Shown here piece after piece: positions 51,299 through 59,638 of a stretch of 64,000 nucleotides of DNA. The notes under the pieces were generated by a model. It had not been told where the DNA came from. It did no database searches and saw only the letters and a program-made list of their open reading frames with translations. Within the stretch, counting starts at the first letter, position 1, and the number at the start of each line of letters is the position of its first letter. This stretch comes from Flammeovirgaceae bacterium (lineage in GTDB: Bacteria; Bacteroidota; Bacteroidia; Cytophagales; Cyclobacteriaceae): NCBI GenBank assembly GCA_020635915.1, contig JACJYU010000005.1, forward strand, positions 1 through 64,000, read 5' to 3'. A program made the position numbers and the translations under genes.

Positions 51299-51558
51299 TT
51301 CTTTGTCTTTTTTGTTTTTCAAACCAAAATTAACCCAAAAAAGGCCATTTGCATCCCAGGCCTGACCCTGTCATGAGGGCAATAAACATGCCGGTGGAGG
51401 GCGCCAAAGGCCAAATAGGTCAAAAATCGTTTTATAAAAGGTAAAAATACCTCAAATTACTGACCAAAATCATCTTTTTACCTAAGCGCCATCATAATGG
51501 GAGCAGGGATGCCCTTCTACTTTTACGCCTTAAAAACCTTTAAAAACCGGACCTTTAT

Positions 51559-53691
51559 ATGGAATTGGAAAAAATCAATTATGACAACAAGATCGTAAAG
51601 GCCTTCATTATTGCCACGGTTGCATTTGGCATTGTAGGCATGAGTGTAGGCCTGCTGGCGGCCATCCAATTGTTTTACCCCCTTTGGAATTTCGACCTTC
51701 AATTCACCACGTTTGGCAGGATAAGGCCGCTGCACACCAATGCCGTCATTTTTGCATTTGTGGGCAATGCCATGTTTGTAGGGATCTATTACAGCATGCA
51801 ACGCCTGCTCAAAACCAGGATGTATAGCGATTTGCTCAGCTGGGTCCACTTTTGGGGATGGCAGTTGATCATTTTGTCCGCTGCCATTACGCTTCCCCTG
51901 GGCATGACCTCTTCCAAAGAATACGCAGAGCTGGAATGGCCAATAGATATTGCCATCACCATTATTTGGGTAGTCTTTGGGTGGAATATGATCGGTACCA
52001 TCCTGAAGAGGAGGGAAAAGCATATGTATGTGGCCATCTGGTTTTACATCGCCACGTTCGTGACGGTGGCCGTGCTCCATATCGTAAACTCCTTTGCCAT
52101 CCCGGTGACCCTGTTCAAGAGCTATTCCTGGTATGCGGGGGTACAGGATGCCCTCGTGCAGTGGTGGTATGGCCACAATGCGGTGGCGTTCTTCCTTACC
52201 ACCCCTTTCCTGGGGCTTATGTATTACTTTCTCCCTAAGGCCGCCAACCGTCCTGTGTATTCGTACAAACTGTCGATCGTGCATTTTTGGTCATTGATCT
52301 TTATTTATATCTGGGCAGGGCCCCATCACCTGTTGTACACGGCCTTGCCCGATTGGGCACAGTCGCTGGGTGTGGTTTTTTCCATCATGTTGATAGCGCC
52401 TTCCTGGGGAGGTATGCTCAATGGGTTGCTCACCTTGCGTGGGGCCTGGGACAGGGTTCGCGAAGACCCGGTGCTGAAGTTTATGGTGGTGGCCGTAACT
52501 GCTTACGGCATGGCCACCCTGGAAGGCCCTTTGTTGTCATTGAAAAACGTGAACGCCATTGCGCACTTTACGGACTGGATCATTGCGCACGTCCACGTAG
52601 GCGGCCTGGGATGGAATGGCTTCCTGACTTTCGGCATGTTGTACTGGGTGATCCCTAAAATGTGGGGGACAAAGTTGTATTCGACTAAATTGGCCAACCT
52701 GCATTTTTGGGTGGGCACGCTGGGCATCATGTTCTATGCGCTCCCCTTGTATATTGCCGGTGTCGTGCAGAGCCTGATGTGGAAGGAATTTACCCCTGAC
52801 GGGTTTTTACAATACCAAAATTTCCTGGAGACCACCACACAGATACTTCCCATGTACATGCTGCGTGCCGTGGGCGGCAGCCTGTACCTTACCGGGGTAA
52901 TCATCATGTCCTACAATTTGATCAAGACCGCACGTGCCGGCAAGTTCATTGCCAACGAAGAGGCAGAGGTTGCCCCAATGGTAAAAACAGCCAGCAGCGG
53001 GGGCCATTGGCACCATGTGCTGGAGTCCAAGCCGATAATGTTCACCGTGCTTGCCCTGGTGGCCATATTGATCGGTGGGGCGATTGAGATGGTGCCCACT
53101 TTCCTTATTAAATCAAATGTGCCCACCATTGCCAGCGTGAAACCATACACCCCGTTGGAGTTGCACGGCCGGGACATTTACGTGAGGGAAGGGTGCGTGG
53201 GGTGCCACTCGCAGATGGTGCGCCCCTTCCGCTCCGAAGTGCAGCGCTATGACCCTACCAATGGCGAATATTCCAAGGCAGGCGAATACGTTTATGACCA
53301 TCCGTTTTTGTGGGGCTCCAAGCGTACCGGACCTGACCTGCAACGCGTGGGGGCAAAGTATGCCGACAGTTGGCATTTCCGCCACATGCTGGCGCCCGGG
53401 GATGTTTCCAATGGGTCCATCATGCCCAACTATCCATGGCTTTACGAGCAATTGATCAATAAGGAGCTGACCCCTAAGATGATCGCGGCCATGAGAAAGG
53501 TAGGGGTGCCTTATGAGGAAGGCTACGAGGAGTTGGCCAATGAGGATTTGGACAAGCAGGCCGCCCGTATTTCCGAAAACCTTGGATTGGAGGGGTATGA
53601 CATCCCGAAAGACGCTGAGATCGTGGCGTTGATCGCCTATCTCCAGCGCCTGGGCACCGACATCAAGGCGGACAAGGTGGCTGAAAAATAA
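51559..53691 (+). CDS. ccoN: cbb3-type cytochrome c oxidase, fused subunits I and II
   Basis: A 710-residue fusion of CcoN (about 1-490) and CcoO (about 500-710). The CcoN part has 12-13 membrane helices, the CuB and heme b3 ligands in WYGHNAVAFFL and AGPHHLLYTALPDW, and HVHVGGLGWNGFLTFGMLYW. The CcoO part carries the mono-heme motif EGCVGCHSQMVRPFRSEV and the Met ligand in SIMPNYPWLYEQ. It reduces O2 at low concentration and pumps protons. Fused CcoNO is known in Bacteroidota. ccoQ follows after 22 bases. Confidence 0.96.
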   Translation: MELEKINYDNKIVKAFIIATVAFGIVGMSVGLLAAIQLFYPLWNFDLQFTTFGRIRPLHTNAVIFAFVGNAMFVGIYYSMQRLLKTRMYSDLLSWVHFWGWQLIILSAAITLPLGMTSSKEYAELEWPIDIAITIIWVVFGWNMIGTILKRREKHMYVAIWFYIATFVTVAVLHIVNSFAIPVTLFKSYSWYAGVQDALVQWWYGHNAVAFFLTTPFLGLMYYFLPKAANRPVYSYKLSIVHFWSLIFIYIWAGPHHLLYTALPDWAQSLGVVFSIMLIAPSWGGMLNGLLTLRGAWDRVREDPVLKFMVVAVTAYGMATLEGPLLSLKNVNAIAHFTDWIIAHVHVGGLGWNGFLTFGMLYWVIPKMWGTKLYSTKLANLHFWVGTLGIMFYALPLYIAGVVQSLMWKEFTPDGFLQYQNFLETTTQILPMYMLRAVGGSLYLTGVIIMSYNLIKTARAGKFIANEEAEVAPMVKTASSGGHWHHVLESKPIMFTVLALVAILIGGAIEMVPTFLIKSNVPTIASVKPYTPLELHGRDIYVREGCVGCHSQMVRPFRSEVQRYDPTNGEYSKAGEYVYDHPFLWGSKRTGPDLQRVGAKYADSWHFRHMLAPGDVSNGSIMPNYPWLYEQLINKELTPKMIAAMRKVGVPYEEGYEELANEDLDKQAARISENLGLEGYDIPKDAEIVALIAYLQRLGTDIKADKVAEK

Positions 53692-53713
53692 TTTTAACAA
53701 TAAGTAAAACCCT

Positions 53714-53917
53714 ATGTATAAAGACATTTTGAGGGATATTGACAATATCGGGATTTGGCCCACCATATCCTTTGTCATCTTTTTCCTGTTTTTTTTGATC
53801 CTGATCTGGTGGGTACTGAAGGCCGATAAAACATTTATGGCAAAAATGGGCAACAAGCCCTTTGAGGATGGGATAGACATGGATAGGAAAGGGGCCTTTA
53901 AACAGAACGAACTATGA
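53714..53917 (+). CDS. ccoQ: CcoQ/FixQ-type cbb3 oxidase small subunit
   Basis: A 67-residue protein with one membrane helix (ISFVIFFLFFLILIWWVL) and a short charged tail containing ADKTFMAKMGNKPFEDG, the layout of CcoQ. It stabilises the oxidase complex. It overlaps ccoP by 4 bases (ATGA). Confidence 0.85.
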   Translation: MYKDILRDIDNIGIWPTISFVIFFLFFLILIWWVLKADKTFMAKMGNKPFEDGIDMDRKGAFKQNEL

Positions 53918-54831
53918 AAAAAACGAAAGCAATACTGGCCATGATGCTACCCTCCATGGGGGCATTGGCCCAATCCGATAATGCAGCTAAAGGAACAATG
54001 TGGGACGACCCCATTTCCCTCTTTTATGTAACCGTGGGCTTTATGGCGATCGTGGCACTGCTGGTCGTTATTGTGGCATTGTACCTGCTGCAAGTGCTGC
54101 GGTATATGAACAAGGATGCTGCGGTAAAACAAGCCAGGCAAAAAGGGGTGGAATACGTTGAAGGGCCCGGATGGTGGGAAAAGCTAAGCCGGAAAATGCA
54201 CGGGTATGTTCCTGTGGAGAAGGAGGAAACCATTGTCATGGAGCATAGCTATGACGGGATCAGGGAGTTGGACAACCACCTGCCCCCTTGGTGGAAATGG
54301 TTGTTTTATGGAAGCATCATATGGGGGGTAGTGTACTTGATTGCCTATCATGTTACGGATTCGCTGCCTCTTCAAACGGAGGAATACAACACGGAAGTGG
54401 CTCAGGCCGAAGAACAAGTGAGAAAGTTAAAGGCCGCCAACCCCGGGACCGTTATTGACGAGAATACGGTGGTTTTGGCCACGGATGCCACCGCCCTGGC
54501 CGAAGGGAAGGAGACCTTTACCAACATATGCGCGTCATGCCACCGGATGGATGGCGGGGGCGATATCGGCCCCAACCTTACCGACCAATATTGGAAACAT
54601 GGAGGCTCGATACAGGATGTGTTCAAAACCGTGAAAAATGGGGTGCCCAATACAAACATGGTGGCCTGGGGCGGGGCACTGAGCCCGGAGAAAATGCAAA
54701 ACGTATCCAGCTATGTATTGTCATTGCAGGGGACAAACCCGCCCAATGCCAAGGCCCCGGAAGGCGACTTGTACAAACCTGACGCCAAGCCGGCCGCTGG
54801 CGATTCGTTAAAGGCACAGTCATCCCTGTAA
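53914..54831 (+). CDS. ccoP: cbb3 oxidase CcoP subunit with a single heme c
   Basis: A 305-residue protein with two membrane helices at about 35-62 and 127-146, the second lying in the CcoP-type N domain (HLPPWWKWLFYGSIIWGVVY). One cytochrome c domain follows with CASCH at 206-210 and a Met ligand in NTNMVAWGG. Proteobacterial CcoP has two CxxCH motifs; this one has one, as is seen in other Bacteroidota. It feeds electrons to the CcoNO core. A 14-residue gap of Gly/Asn-rich linker and a lysine-poor tail end the protein. Confidence 0.93.
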   Translation: MKKTKAILAMMLPSMGALAQSDNAAKGTMWDDPISLFYVTVGFMAIVALLVVIVALYLLQVLRYMNKDAAVKQARQKGVEYVEGPGWWEKLSRKMHGYVPVEKEETIVMEHSYDGIRELDNHLPPWWKWLFYGSIIWGVVYLIAYHVTDSLPLQTEEYNTEVAQAEEQVRKLKAANPGTVIDENTVVLATDATALAEGKETFTNICASCHRMDGGGDIGPNLTDQYWKHGGSIQDVFKTVKNGVPNTNMVAWGGALSPEKMQNVSSYVLSLQGTNPPNAKAPEGDLYKPDAKPAAGDSLKAQSSL

Positions 54832-54864
54832 AAGACAAGACAGAAAAGCGTGAAAGGGAAAGAA

Positions 54865-56295
54865 ATGCAGGAAAACCTATATGAATTTGACGAGGAATTT
54901 CGCGATTCCATCTCCACGGTGGATGCCGAAGGAAAACGGGTGTGGGTGTACCCTAAGAAGCCATCCGGAAGGTTTCACAATTGGCGCATTGTAGTCAGTG
55001 TATTTTTGCTGTCCGTTCTCTTTGCGGGGCCGTTTATCCGGATGAACGGGAAGCCTTTTGTCCTTTTGAATTTCTTTGAGCGTAAATTCATCATCTTTGG
55101 GCAGGTATTTTGGCCCCAGGATTTTTTCCTGTTGGCGCTCACATTGGTGACCTTTTTTGTTTTCATTGCCCTGTTCACGGTTGCCTTTGGCAGGATCTGG
55201 TGCGGTTGGATGTGCCCACAGACCCTTTTTATGGAAATGGTGTTCAGGAAAATCGAATATTGGATCGAAGGGGATGCCAATGAACAACGAAAACTGGACA
55301 AGGCGCCCTGGACCGGGAAGAAAATCGTCAAGAAGGCCGGTAAACAAATAATATTCATTGCCATTTCGCTGTTGATTGCCCACCTGGTGATGGCCTATAT
55401 GGTAGGCGTGGACGAGGTGGTCAATATCGTAAGCCAGCCGCCCTCCGAACATATGGCCGGCTTTATCGGGCTACTGACTTTTACGGGCATCTTTTATGGG
55501 GTGTTTGCCAGGTTCAGGGAGCAAGCCTGCATTGCGGTATGCCCTTACGGAAGGCTTCAGGGGGTGCTCCTGGTAAAAGATTCGTTGGTGGTGGCGTATG
55601 ATTGGCTGCGTGGGGAACCAAGGGGAAAAATCAGGAAAAACGAAACCATGGATTCGCACAAGGGGGATTGCATTGATTGCAAGCTCTGTGTGCACGTGTG
55701 CCCTACCGGGATTGACATACGAAACGGGACACAGCTCGAATGTGTGAATTGCACGGCCTGCATTGATGCCTGTGATGACGTAATGGTGAAGATAGGCAAA
55801 CCGAAAGGGCTGATCAGGTATTCATCCTACAACGCCATTAAGGAAGGGGTGCTGAAGGTATTTACGCCACGGATAGCGGGGTACAGTGTGGTGCTTGTGG
55901 CATTGGTAAGCATGTTGGTGTATTTTGTTGCCACACGTGCCGATATCGACACCACGGTTTTAAAGGCCCCCGGAACGTTGTACTCCAAAACAGAGGATGG
56001 CCAGATCACCAATGTGTACAATATTGAGTTTGTGAACAAAACCTTTAACGATGTGGCCCTTGAAGTGAAGGTGGAAGCCCCGGATGCCGCTTCCTTGTTG
56101 AAAATCGGGGACCCCAATATTGTGGTGCCCAAAGAAGGAAAATTGAAAGGCCTGTTTATGATCAAACTCCCCGAAGAGGACATCAGTTCGATGAAAATGA
56201 ACGTGACGCTGGGGATTTACCAGGATGGCAGGAAAATAGAAACCGCAAATGCGCGTTTTATAGGACCGATAATGGCCAATAGGGACAAAAAATAA
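54865..56295 (+). CDS. ccoG: CcoG/FixG-type [4Fe-4S] membrane oxidoreductase
   Basis: A 476-residue protein with about five membrane helices and two sets of Fe-S cysteines: CIDCKLCVHVCPTGIDI and CVNCTACIDACDDVM. It also has CGWMCPQT and ACIAVCPYGRLQGVLL, the signature of CcoG. A C-terminal Ig-like domain (about 365-476) is periplasmic. CcoG reduces copper for cbb3 assembly. The ATG at 54865 is used; a GTG at 54850 is an alternative. ccoP ends 33 bases before. Confidence 0.92.
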   Translation: MQENLYEFDEEFRDSISTVDAEGKRVWVYPKKPSGRFHNWRIVVSVFLLSVLFAGPFIRMNGKPFVLLNFFERKFIIFGQVFWPQDFFLLALTLVTFFVFIALFTVAFGRIWCGWMCPQTLFMEMVFRKIEYWIEGDANEQRKLDKAPWTGKKIVKKAGKQIIFIAISLLIAHLVMAYMVGVDEVVNIVSQPPSEHMAGFIGLLTFTGIFYGVFARFREQACIAVCPYGRLQGVLLVKDSLVVAYDWLRGEPRGKIRKNETMDSHKGDCIDCKLCVHVCPTGIDIRNGTQLECVNCTACIDACDDVMVKIGKPKGLIRYSSYNAIKEGVLKVFTPRIAGYSVVLVALVSMLVYFVATRADIDTTVLKAPGTLYSKTEDGQITNVYNIEFVNKTFNDVALEVKVEAPDAASLLKIGDPNIVVPKEGKLKGLFMIKLPEEDISSMKMNVTLGIYQDGRKIETANARFIGPIMANRDKK

Positions 56296-56296
56296 A

Positions 56297-56728
56297 ATGG
56301 ATATGCATTTTGGGAAATGGATAATAGTGTCGTTTGTGCTTTTTGCCGTTTTTATAGCAACCCTGGTCACGGTTTGCGTAAGGCAGGACATCAACCTGGT
56401 AAGGCCCGACTACTACCGGGAGGAATTGATGCATCAGCAAAAAATGGTCCTTATTCAAAATACAAGGTCCCTGAAGGCACTGCCGGTCATTTCCATTTCA
56501 AAAAACGTTTTGACGGTTTCGTTTCCCGGATTTGAACAATTGGAAAAGGGCGAGCTGAAGTTATTGCGGCCCTCTGACATCAAATTGGACAGAACATTCG
56601 CCCTGCAGGCAGGCCACCAGCAGCAACAATTTCCCCTGGATGTGTGGAGCAAGGGGTTGTACAGGGCCAGTCTGCAATGGACGATGGGGGGAAAGGAGTT
56701 TTATTACGAACGCTTAATCGTACTCTGA
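56297..56728 (+). CDS. ccoH: CcoH/FixH-family cbb3 oxidase assembly protein
   Basis: A 143-residue protein with an N-terminal membrane helix (IIVSFVLFAVFIATLVTVCV), the motif VRPDYYREELMHQQKM typical of FixH/CcoH, and a beta-rich periplasmic domain with the end LQWTMGGKEFYYERLIVL. It supports assembly or stability of the cbb3 complex. It starts 1 base after ccoG and overlaps the next gene's start (TGATG). Confidence 0.9.
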   Translation: MDMHFGKWIIVSFVLFAVFIATLVTVCVRQDINLVRPDYYREELMHQQKMVLIQNTRSLKALPVISISKNVLTVSFPGFEQLEKGELKLLRPSDIKLDRTFALQAGHQQQQFPLDVWSKGLYRASLQWTMGGKEFYYERLIVL

Positions 56729-57411
56729 TGTACCTCACCGCCATACTTATGGGGCTTGCCGGTGGGCTACATTGCGTGGGCATGTGTGGCCCATTGGTAT
56801 TGGCCGCCACGGCAAAGCACCCTTTTGTGGGGGGCAAATTGATCTATAGCCTGGGGCGGGTACTTACCTATGCTCTACTGGGGATGTTGGCGGGTGCAGT
56901 CGGAGGGCTTATCCAGGTTGCACAATTCCAAAGTGTGCTGGCATTTGTGTTGGGTGGCGTGTTTTTATTGGTGGGCTTTGGTGCGATAAGTGGGGTGCAT
57001 ATCCCGGTGCTGTCATCGGTTGTCCACTGGTTTGCCAATTGGCTAAAGGCAACATTTGGGGATTTTCTACGCGAACGGAAAAACATCTTTTTTTTGGGGA
57101 TGCTCAATGGCCTTCTTCCCTGTGGGCTTACGTACCTGGCCTTTACTTATTGCCTTACCCTCGATAGCTTTGTTGAAGGGTTTTTGTTCATGGCCACCTT
57201 TGGCACAGGCACCGTCCCGGTGATGGTAGGCCTGCTATGGGTGCTGGGCAGCGTGCTGGGCAAGCTTAGGATGAACTATAGGAGGATTAGCATGATCGTG
57301 ATGATAGCAATAGGGGGCTTGGTGATGGGCCGGGCGTTGATGTCGCACGGAAACCACACGGGGCCAGGAGGCCAAAACAGTACCCTTGCCAGTGAGGTAT
57401 TATGCCGATAG
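56728..57411 (+). CDS. TauE/SafE- or DsbD-like membrane protein of the cbb3 operon
   Basis: A 227-residue protein with six membrane helices and the start MYLTAILMGLAGGLHCVGMC followed by GP, the hallmark of the sulfite-exporter TauE/SafE or DsbD_2 family. Two cysteines in HCVGMCG and one in LNGLLPCGLTYLA are candidates for metal or thiol chemistry. Family members beside ccoH are thought to help cbb3 biogenesis, perhaps in copper supply. The start overlaps the ccoH stop, so it is coupled. Confidence 0.85.
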   Translation: MYLTAILMGLAGGLHCVGMCGPLVLAATAKHPFVGGKLIYSLGRVLTYALLGMLAGAVGGLIQVAQFQSVLAFVLGGVFLLVGFGAISGVHIPVLSSVVHWFANWLKATFGDFLRERKNIFFLGMLNGLLPCGLTYLAFTYCLTLDSFVEGFLFMATFGTGTVPVMVGLLWVLGSVLGKLRMNYRRISMIVMIAIGGLVMGRALMSHGNHTGPGGQNSTLASEVLCR

Positions 57412-57528
57412 GCCATTTTTATTGTTGGCCGAAATGGTTACTTTTACTAGCATTAAAACCACGTTTGGCAATGGCCAGCCCGATTGATGGGCATAGTCCG
57501 TTCCAGCTTAAATTAAATTGACCGACAA

Positions 57529-58377
57529 ATGAAACGAATCCTTGTACCTACAGATTTCTCCAAGATATCCATCACTGCCCTGGAAGTGGCATGCGAGATT
57601 GCCAAAAAGGCGGGGGCGGATGTAATTGCCCTGCACGTAGTGGAAGAGGCAACATCCGAATCTTTCAGGGTGACCGGGGAGGTAGTGCCACGAAGCTTTG
57701 AAGACAAGTTGTATACCTACAAGCTCCTGGAGAAAGCAAAGAAGCAATTGGAGAAACTGGTACACGATCCCAAATTTTCGGCCATCAAATTGGACGGGGA
57801 GTTGAGGTTGGGCAATCCGTTTCACGGGATGAACGCCATTATTACCGAACAAAAAGTTGACCTGGTGGTAATGGGGACCAGGGGCCAGACCCGGTTGGCG
57901 GAAATGATCATCGGTTCGAACACTGAGAAGGTGGTGCGCCATTCAAAAGTGCCAGTGCTGTCCGTCAACAAGAAGCCTTCCAGGGTCAATTTTAAGAACA
58001 TCGTATATGCCACTTCCATGTCAAAAAACGAAGAGAAGTTTTCCAAGATAGTGGTGGAGGCACAGAAAATGTACAATGCCAAAATCCACCTGGTGCGGGT
58101 GAACACGCCAGGCGATTTTCAACGCGACCGCATTGCCAAGGACTATATGGATAAGTTCGCCAAAAAGCTCGGGCTTAAGAACTACACCATCAACGTCTAT
58201 AACGATTTGACCGAAGAGGAGGGCATCATTTACTTTGCCGAAAGCATCAATGCCGATATGATAGCCATGGCCACACATGGCCGGACGGGCTTTGCGCACG
58301 TATTGGCCGGAAGCATAGCCGAAGAAGTGGTCAACCATGCCAAACGCCCGGTGCTTACGTATGTGATCAAGAAATGA
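57529..58377 (+). CDS. Tandem universal stress protein (UspA family)
   Basis: A 282-residue protein with two Usp domains: about 1-145, with MKRILVPTDFSKISITALEV and the ATP-site GTRGQTRLAEMIIGSNTEKV, and about 150-282, with NIVYATSMSKNEEK and ATHGRTGFAHVLAGSIAEEV. Such proteins bind ATP and act in stress or low-oxygen survival. It lies 117 bases after the cbb3 operon on the same strand, a pairing common in anaerobiosis-linked regulons, and has its own terminator. Confidence 0.92.
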   Translation: MKRILVPTDFSKISITALEVACEIAKKAGADVIALHVVEEATSESFRVTGEVVPRSFEDKLYTYKLLEKAKKQLEKLVHDPKFSAIKLDGELRLGNPFHGMNAIITEQKVDLVVMGTRGQTRLAEMIIGSNTEKVVRHSKVPVLSVNKKPSRVNFKNIVYATSMSKNEEKFSKIVVEAQKMYNAKIHLVRVNTPGDFQRDRIAKDYMDKFAKKLGLKNYTINVYNDLTEEEGIIYFAESINADMIAMATHGRTGFAHVLAGSIAEEVVNHAKRPVLTYVIKK

Positions 58378-58404
58378 CCTTTTACCAGATAAAATAGGAA
58401 GGAG

Positions 58405-58432
58405 GCCCGTCTGGTACGGGCTTTACTTTTTT
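58405..58432 (+). terminator. Rho-independent terminator after the Usp gene
   Basis: GCCCGT (58405-58410) pairs with ACGGGC (58416-58421) across CTGGT, followed by TTTACTTTTTT. It lies 28 bases after the stop. Confidence 0.75.
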
Positions 58433-58442
58433 AAAGAGGAGC

Positions 58443-59240
58443 ATGGAGGATTATTATCAAATCCTTGGCATAAGCCCGCAAGCCACACAATGGGAAGTAA
58501 GGCGCTCGTTTCGAAGGTTGGCGGTGCTTTACCATCCCGATAAAAACAACACCAAAGAAGGAGAGGAGAGGTTCAAGGAAATCAACCGGGCGTACGAAGT
58601 GCTGGGCCACCCCGAAAAGAGGGCACAATACGACTTTGCCCTTGCTCATGGACAACCCCCTCCCGTCACCACCGCCCCGCCCCACAGGGACCCCGCCTAC
58701 CGAAGGAAGCCCAGGACGGCCTATACGCCAAGGGAAGCACGGCAAAGCGTTCCGGAACTCATGGCGGAATTTTTGCCCAAGTTCAGGTGGATATGCTACG
58801 TAGGGTTAGTGGTGACCATATCCGTGGCCATCGACTACCTGTTGCCGTTCAAAAATTACCAGGATGGCATCCAGGAAATCAACAGGATATACAGGACCGG
58901 GAGGGGAGGCGGCATGATCTATGATCACGATGAACTGGTCACCAGGAGTGGCGCTCGCATTGAATTGCAGGAGGGAGACGTGCTCCATTTTAAGGAGGCC
59001 TCCTATGTTAACATTCAACAAACCATTTTGTTTGGCAAGATGGTGACTGCGGCAGTTCCTTCAGGCCAATATCAGGTAAGGGTGGCTGCCATTTACGGGA
59101 ATTTGTCCTTTATCCCCCTGATCCTCTTCGTTTCTTCCTTGCTGGGGTCCATTATTAGGAGCAATGTGGAATTTCCTTTTAACCTTTCCATTGTTTCTTT
59201 CATACTTTTGGTTATCGTAACATTTTTATTAATCAGGTAA
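58443..59240 (+). CDS. J-domain (DnaJ-like) membrane protein
   Basis: A 265-residue protein with an N-terminal J domain at about 2-65 (YYQILGISPQATQWEVRRSF with HPD in LYHPDKNNT). A Pro/Arg-rich linker follows at about 70-105, then one membrane helix (about 118-138), a soluble segment, and two C-terminal helices (about 206-224, 240-262). It recruits DnaK to a membrane site. It lies 1 base before the SUI1-like gene. The target is unknown. Confidence 0.85.
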   Translation: MEDYYQILGISPQATQWEVRRSFRRLAVLYHPDKNNTKEGEERFKEINRAYEVLGHPEKRAQYDFALAHGQPPPVTTAPPHRDPAYRRKPRTAYTPREARQSVPELMAEFLPKFRWICYVGLVVTISVAIDYLLPFKNYQDGIQEINRIYRTGRGGGMIYDHDELVTRSGARIELQEGDVLHFKEASYVNIQQTILFGKMVTAAVPSGQYQVRVAAIYGNLSFIPLILFVSSLLGSIIRSNVEFPFNLSIVSFILLVIVTFLLIR

Positions 59241-59241
59241 T

Positions 59242-59598
59242 ATGGGAAAAAAGAAATCCAATGCATGGAAGGACAGGGAGGGCGTGGTGTACTCCACCAA
59301 TCAGGACTTTGAATATGCCACGGGCCAGCCACAGGAGCAGGGGACACTGGCGCCCGCACAACAAAACTTGAAAGTGATGCTGGACAAAAGCGGCAGGGCC
59401 GGCAAGCAGGTGACCCTGGTCAAAGGGTTTATCGGCATCCCTGCCGACCTGGACACCCTTACCAAAAAGCTAAAAACCAAATGTGGGGTGGGAGGGTCGT
59501 GCAAGGAAGGCGAGATAATAATTCAGGGCGATGTGCGCGAAAAGGTAATGGCACTATTGGCCAAAGACGGGTACAGGGTGAAAAAGAGCGGGCAGTAA
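59242..59598 (+). CDS. SUI1/eIF1-family translation factor-like protein (YciH type)
   Basis: A 118-residue protein whose C-terminal half is a SUI1 domain: GRAGKQVTLVKGFIGIPADL, then KTKCGVGGSCKEGEIIIQGD. The N-terminal 55 residues are Lys/Gln-rich. Archaeal and eukaryotic homologues act in start-codon selection, and E. coli YciH can inhibit initiation; its role here is unknown. It is cotranscribed with the J-domain gene. Confidence 0.9.
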   Translation: MGKKKSNAWKDREGVVYSTNQDFEYATGQPQEQGTLAPAQQNLKVMLDKSGRAGKQVTLVKGFIGIPADLDTLTKKLKTKCGVGGSCKEGEIIIQGDVREKVMALLAKDGYRVKKSGQ

Positions 59599-59627
59599 GC
59601 AGGCCGTTCCCTTGCGGAACGGCCTGC
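59599..59627. terminator. Hairpin between convergent SUI1-like and DUF2911-TPR genes
   Basis: GCAGGCCGTTCC (59599-59610) pairs perfectly with GGAACGGCCTGC (59616-59627) across five bases. T-rich tracts lie some way off on either side, so it is a likely but not canonical terminator for both genes. Confidence 0.55.
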
Positions 59628-59638
59628 CCCGCTATAGG

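Noticed and set aside
51366..51558. FNR-type box upstream of the cbb3 operon
   Set aside because: I looked for TTGAT-N4-ATCAA and found no convincing match; the nearest palindrome-like sequence is too weak.
59599..59627. A small RNA gene in the SUI1/DUF2911 gap
   Set aside because: The perfect hairpin is better explained as a shared terminator between convergent genes.
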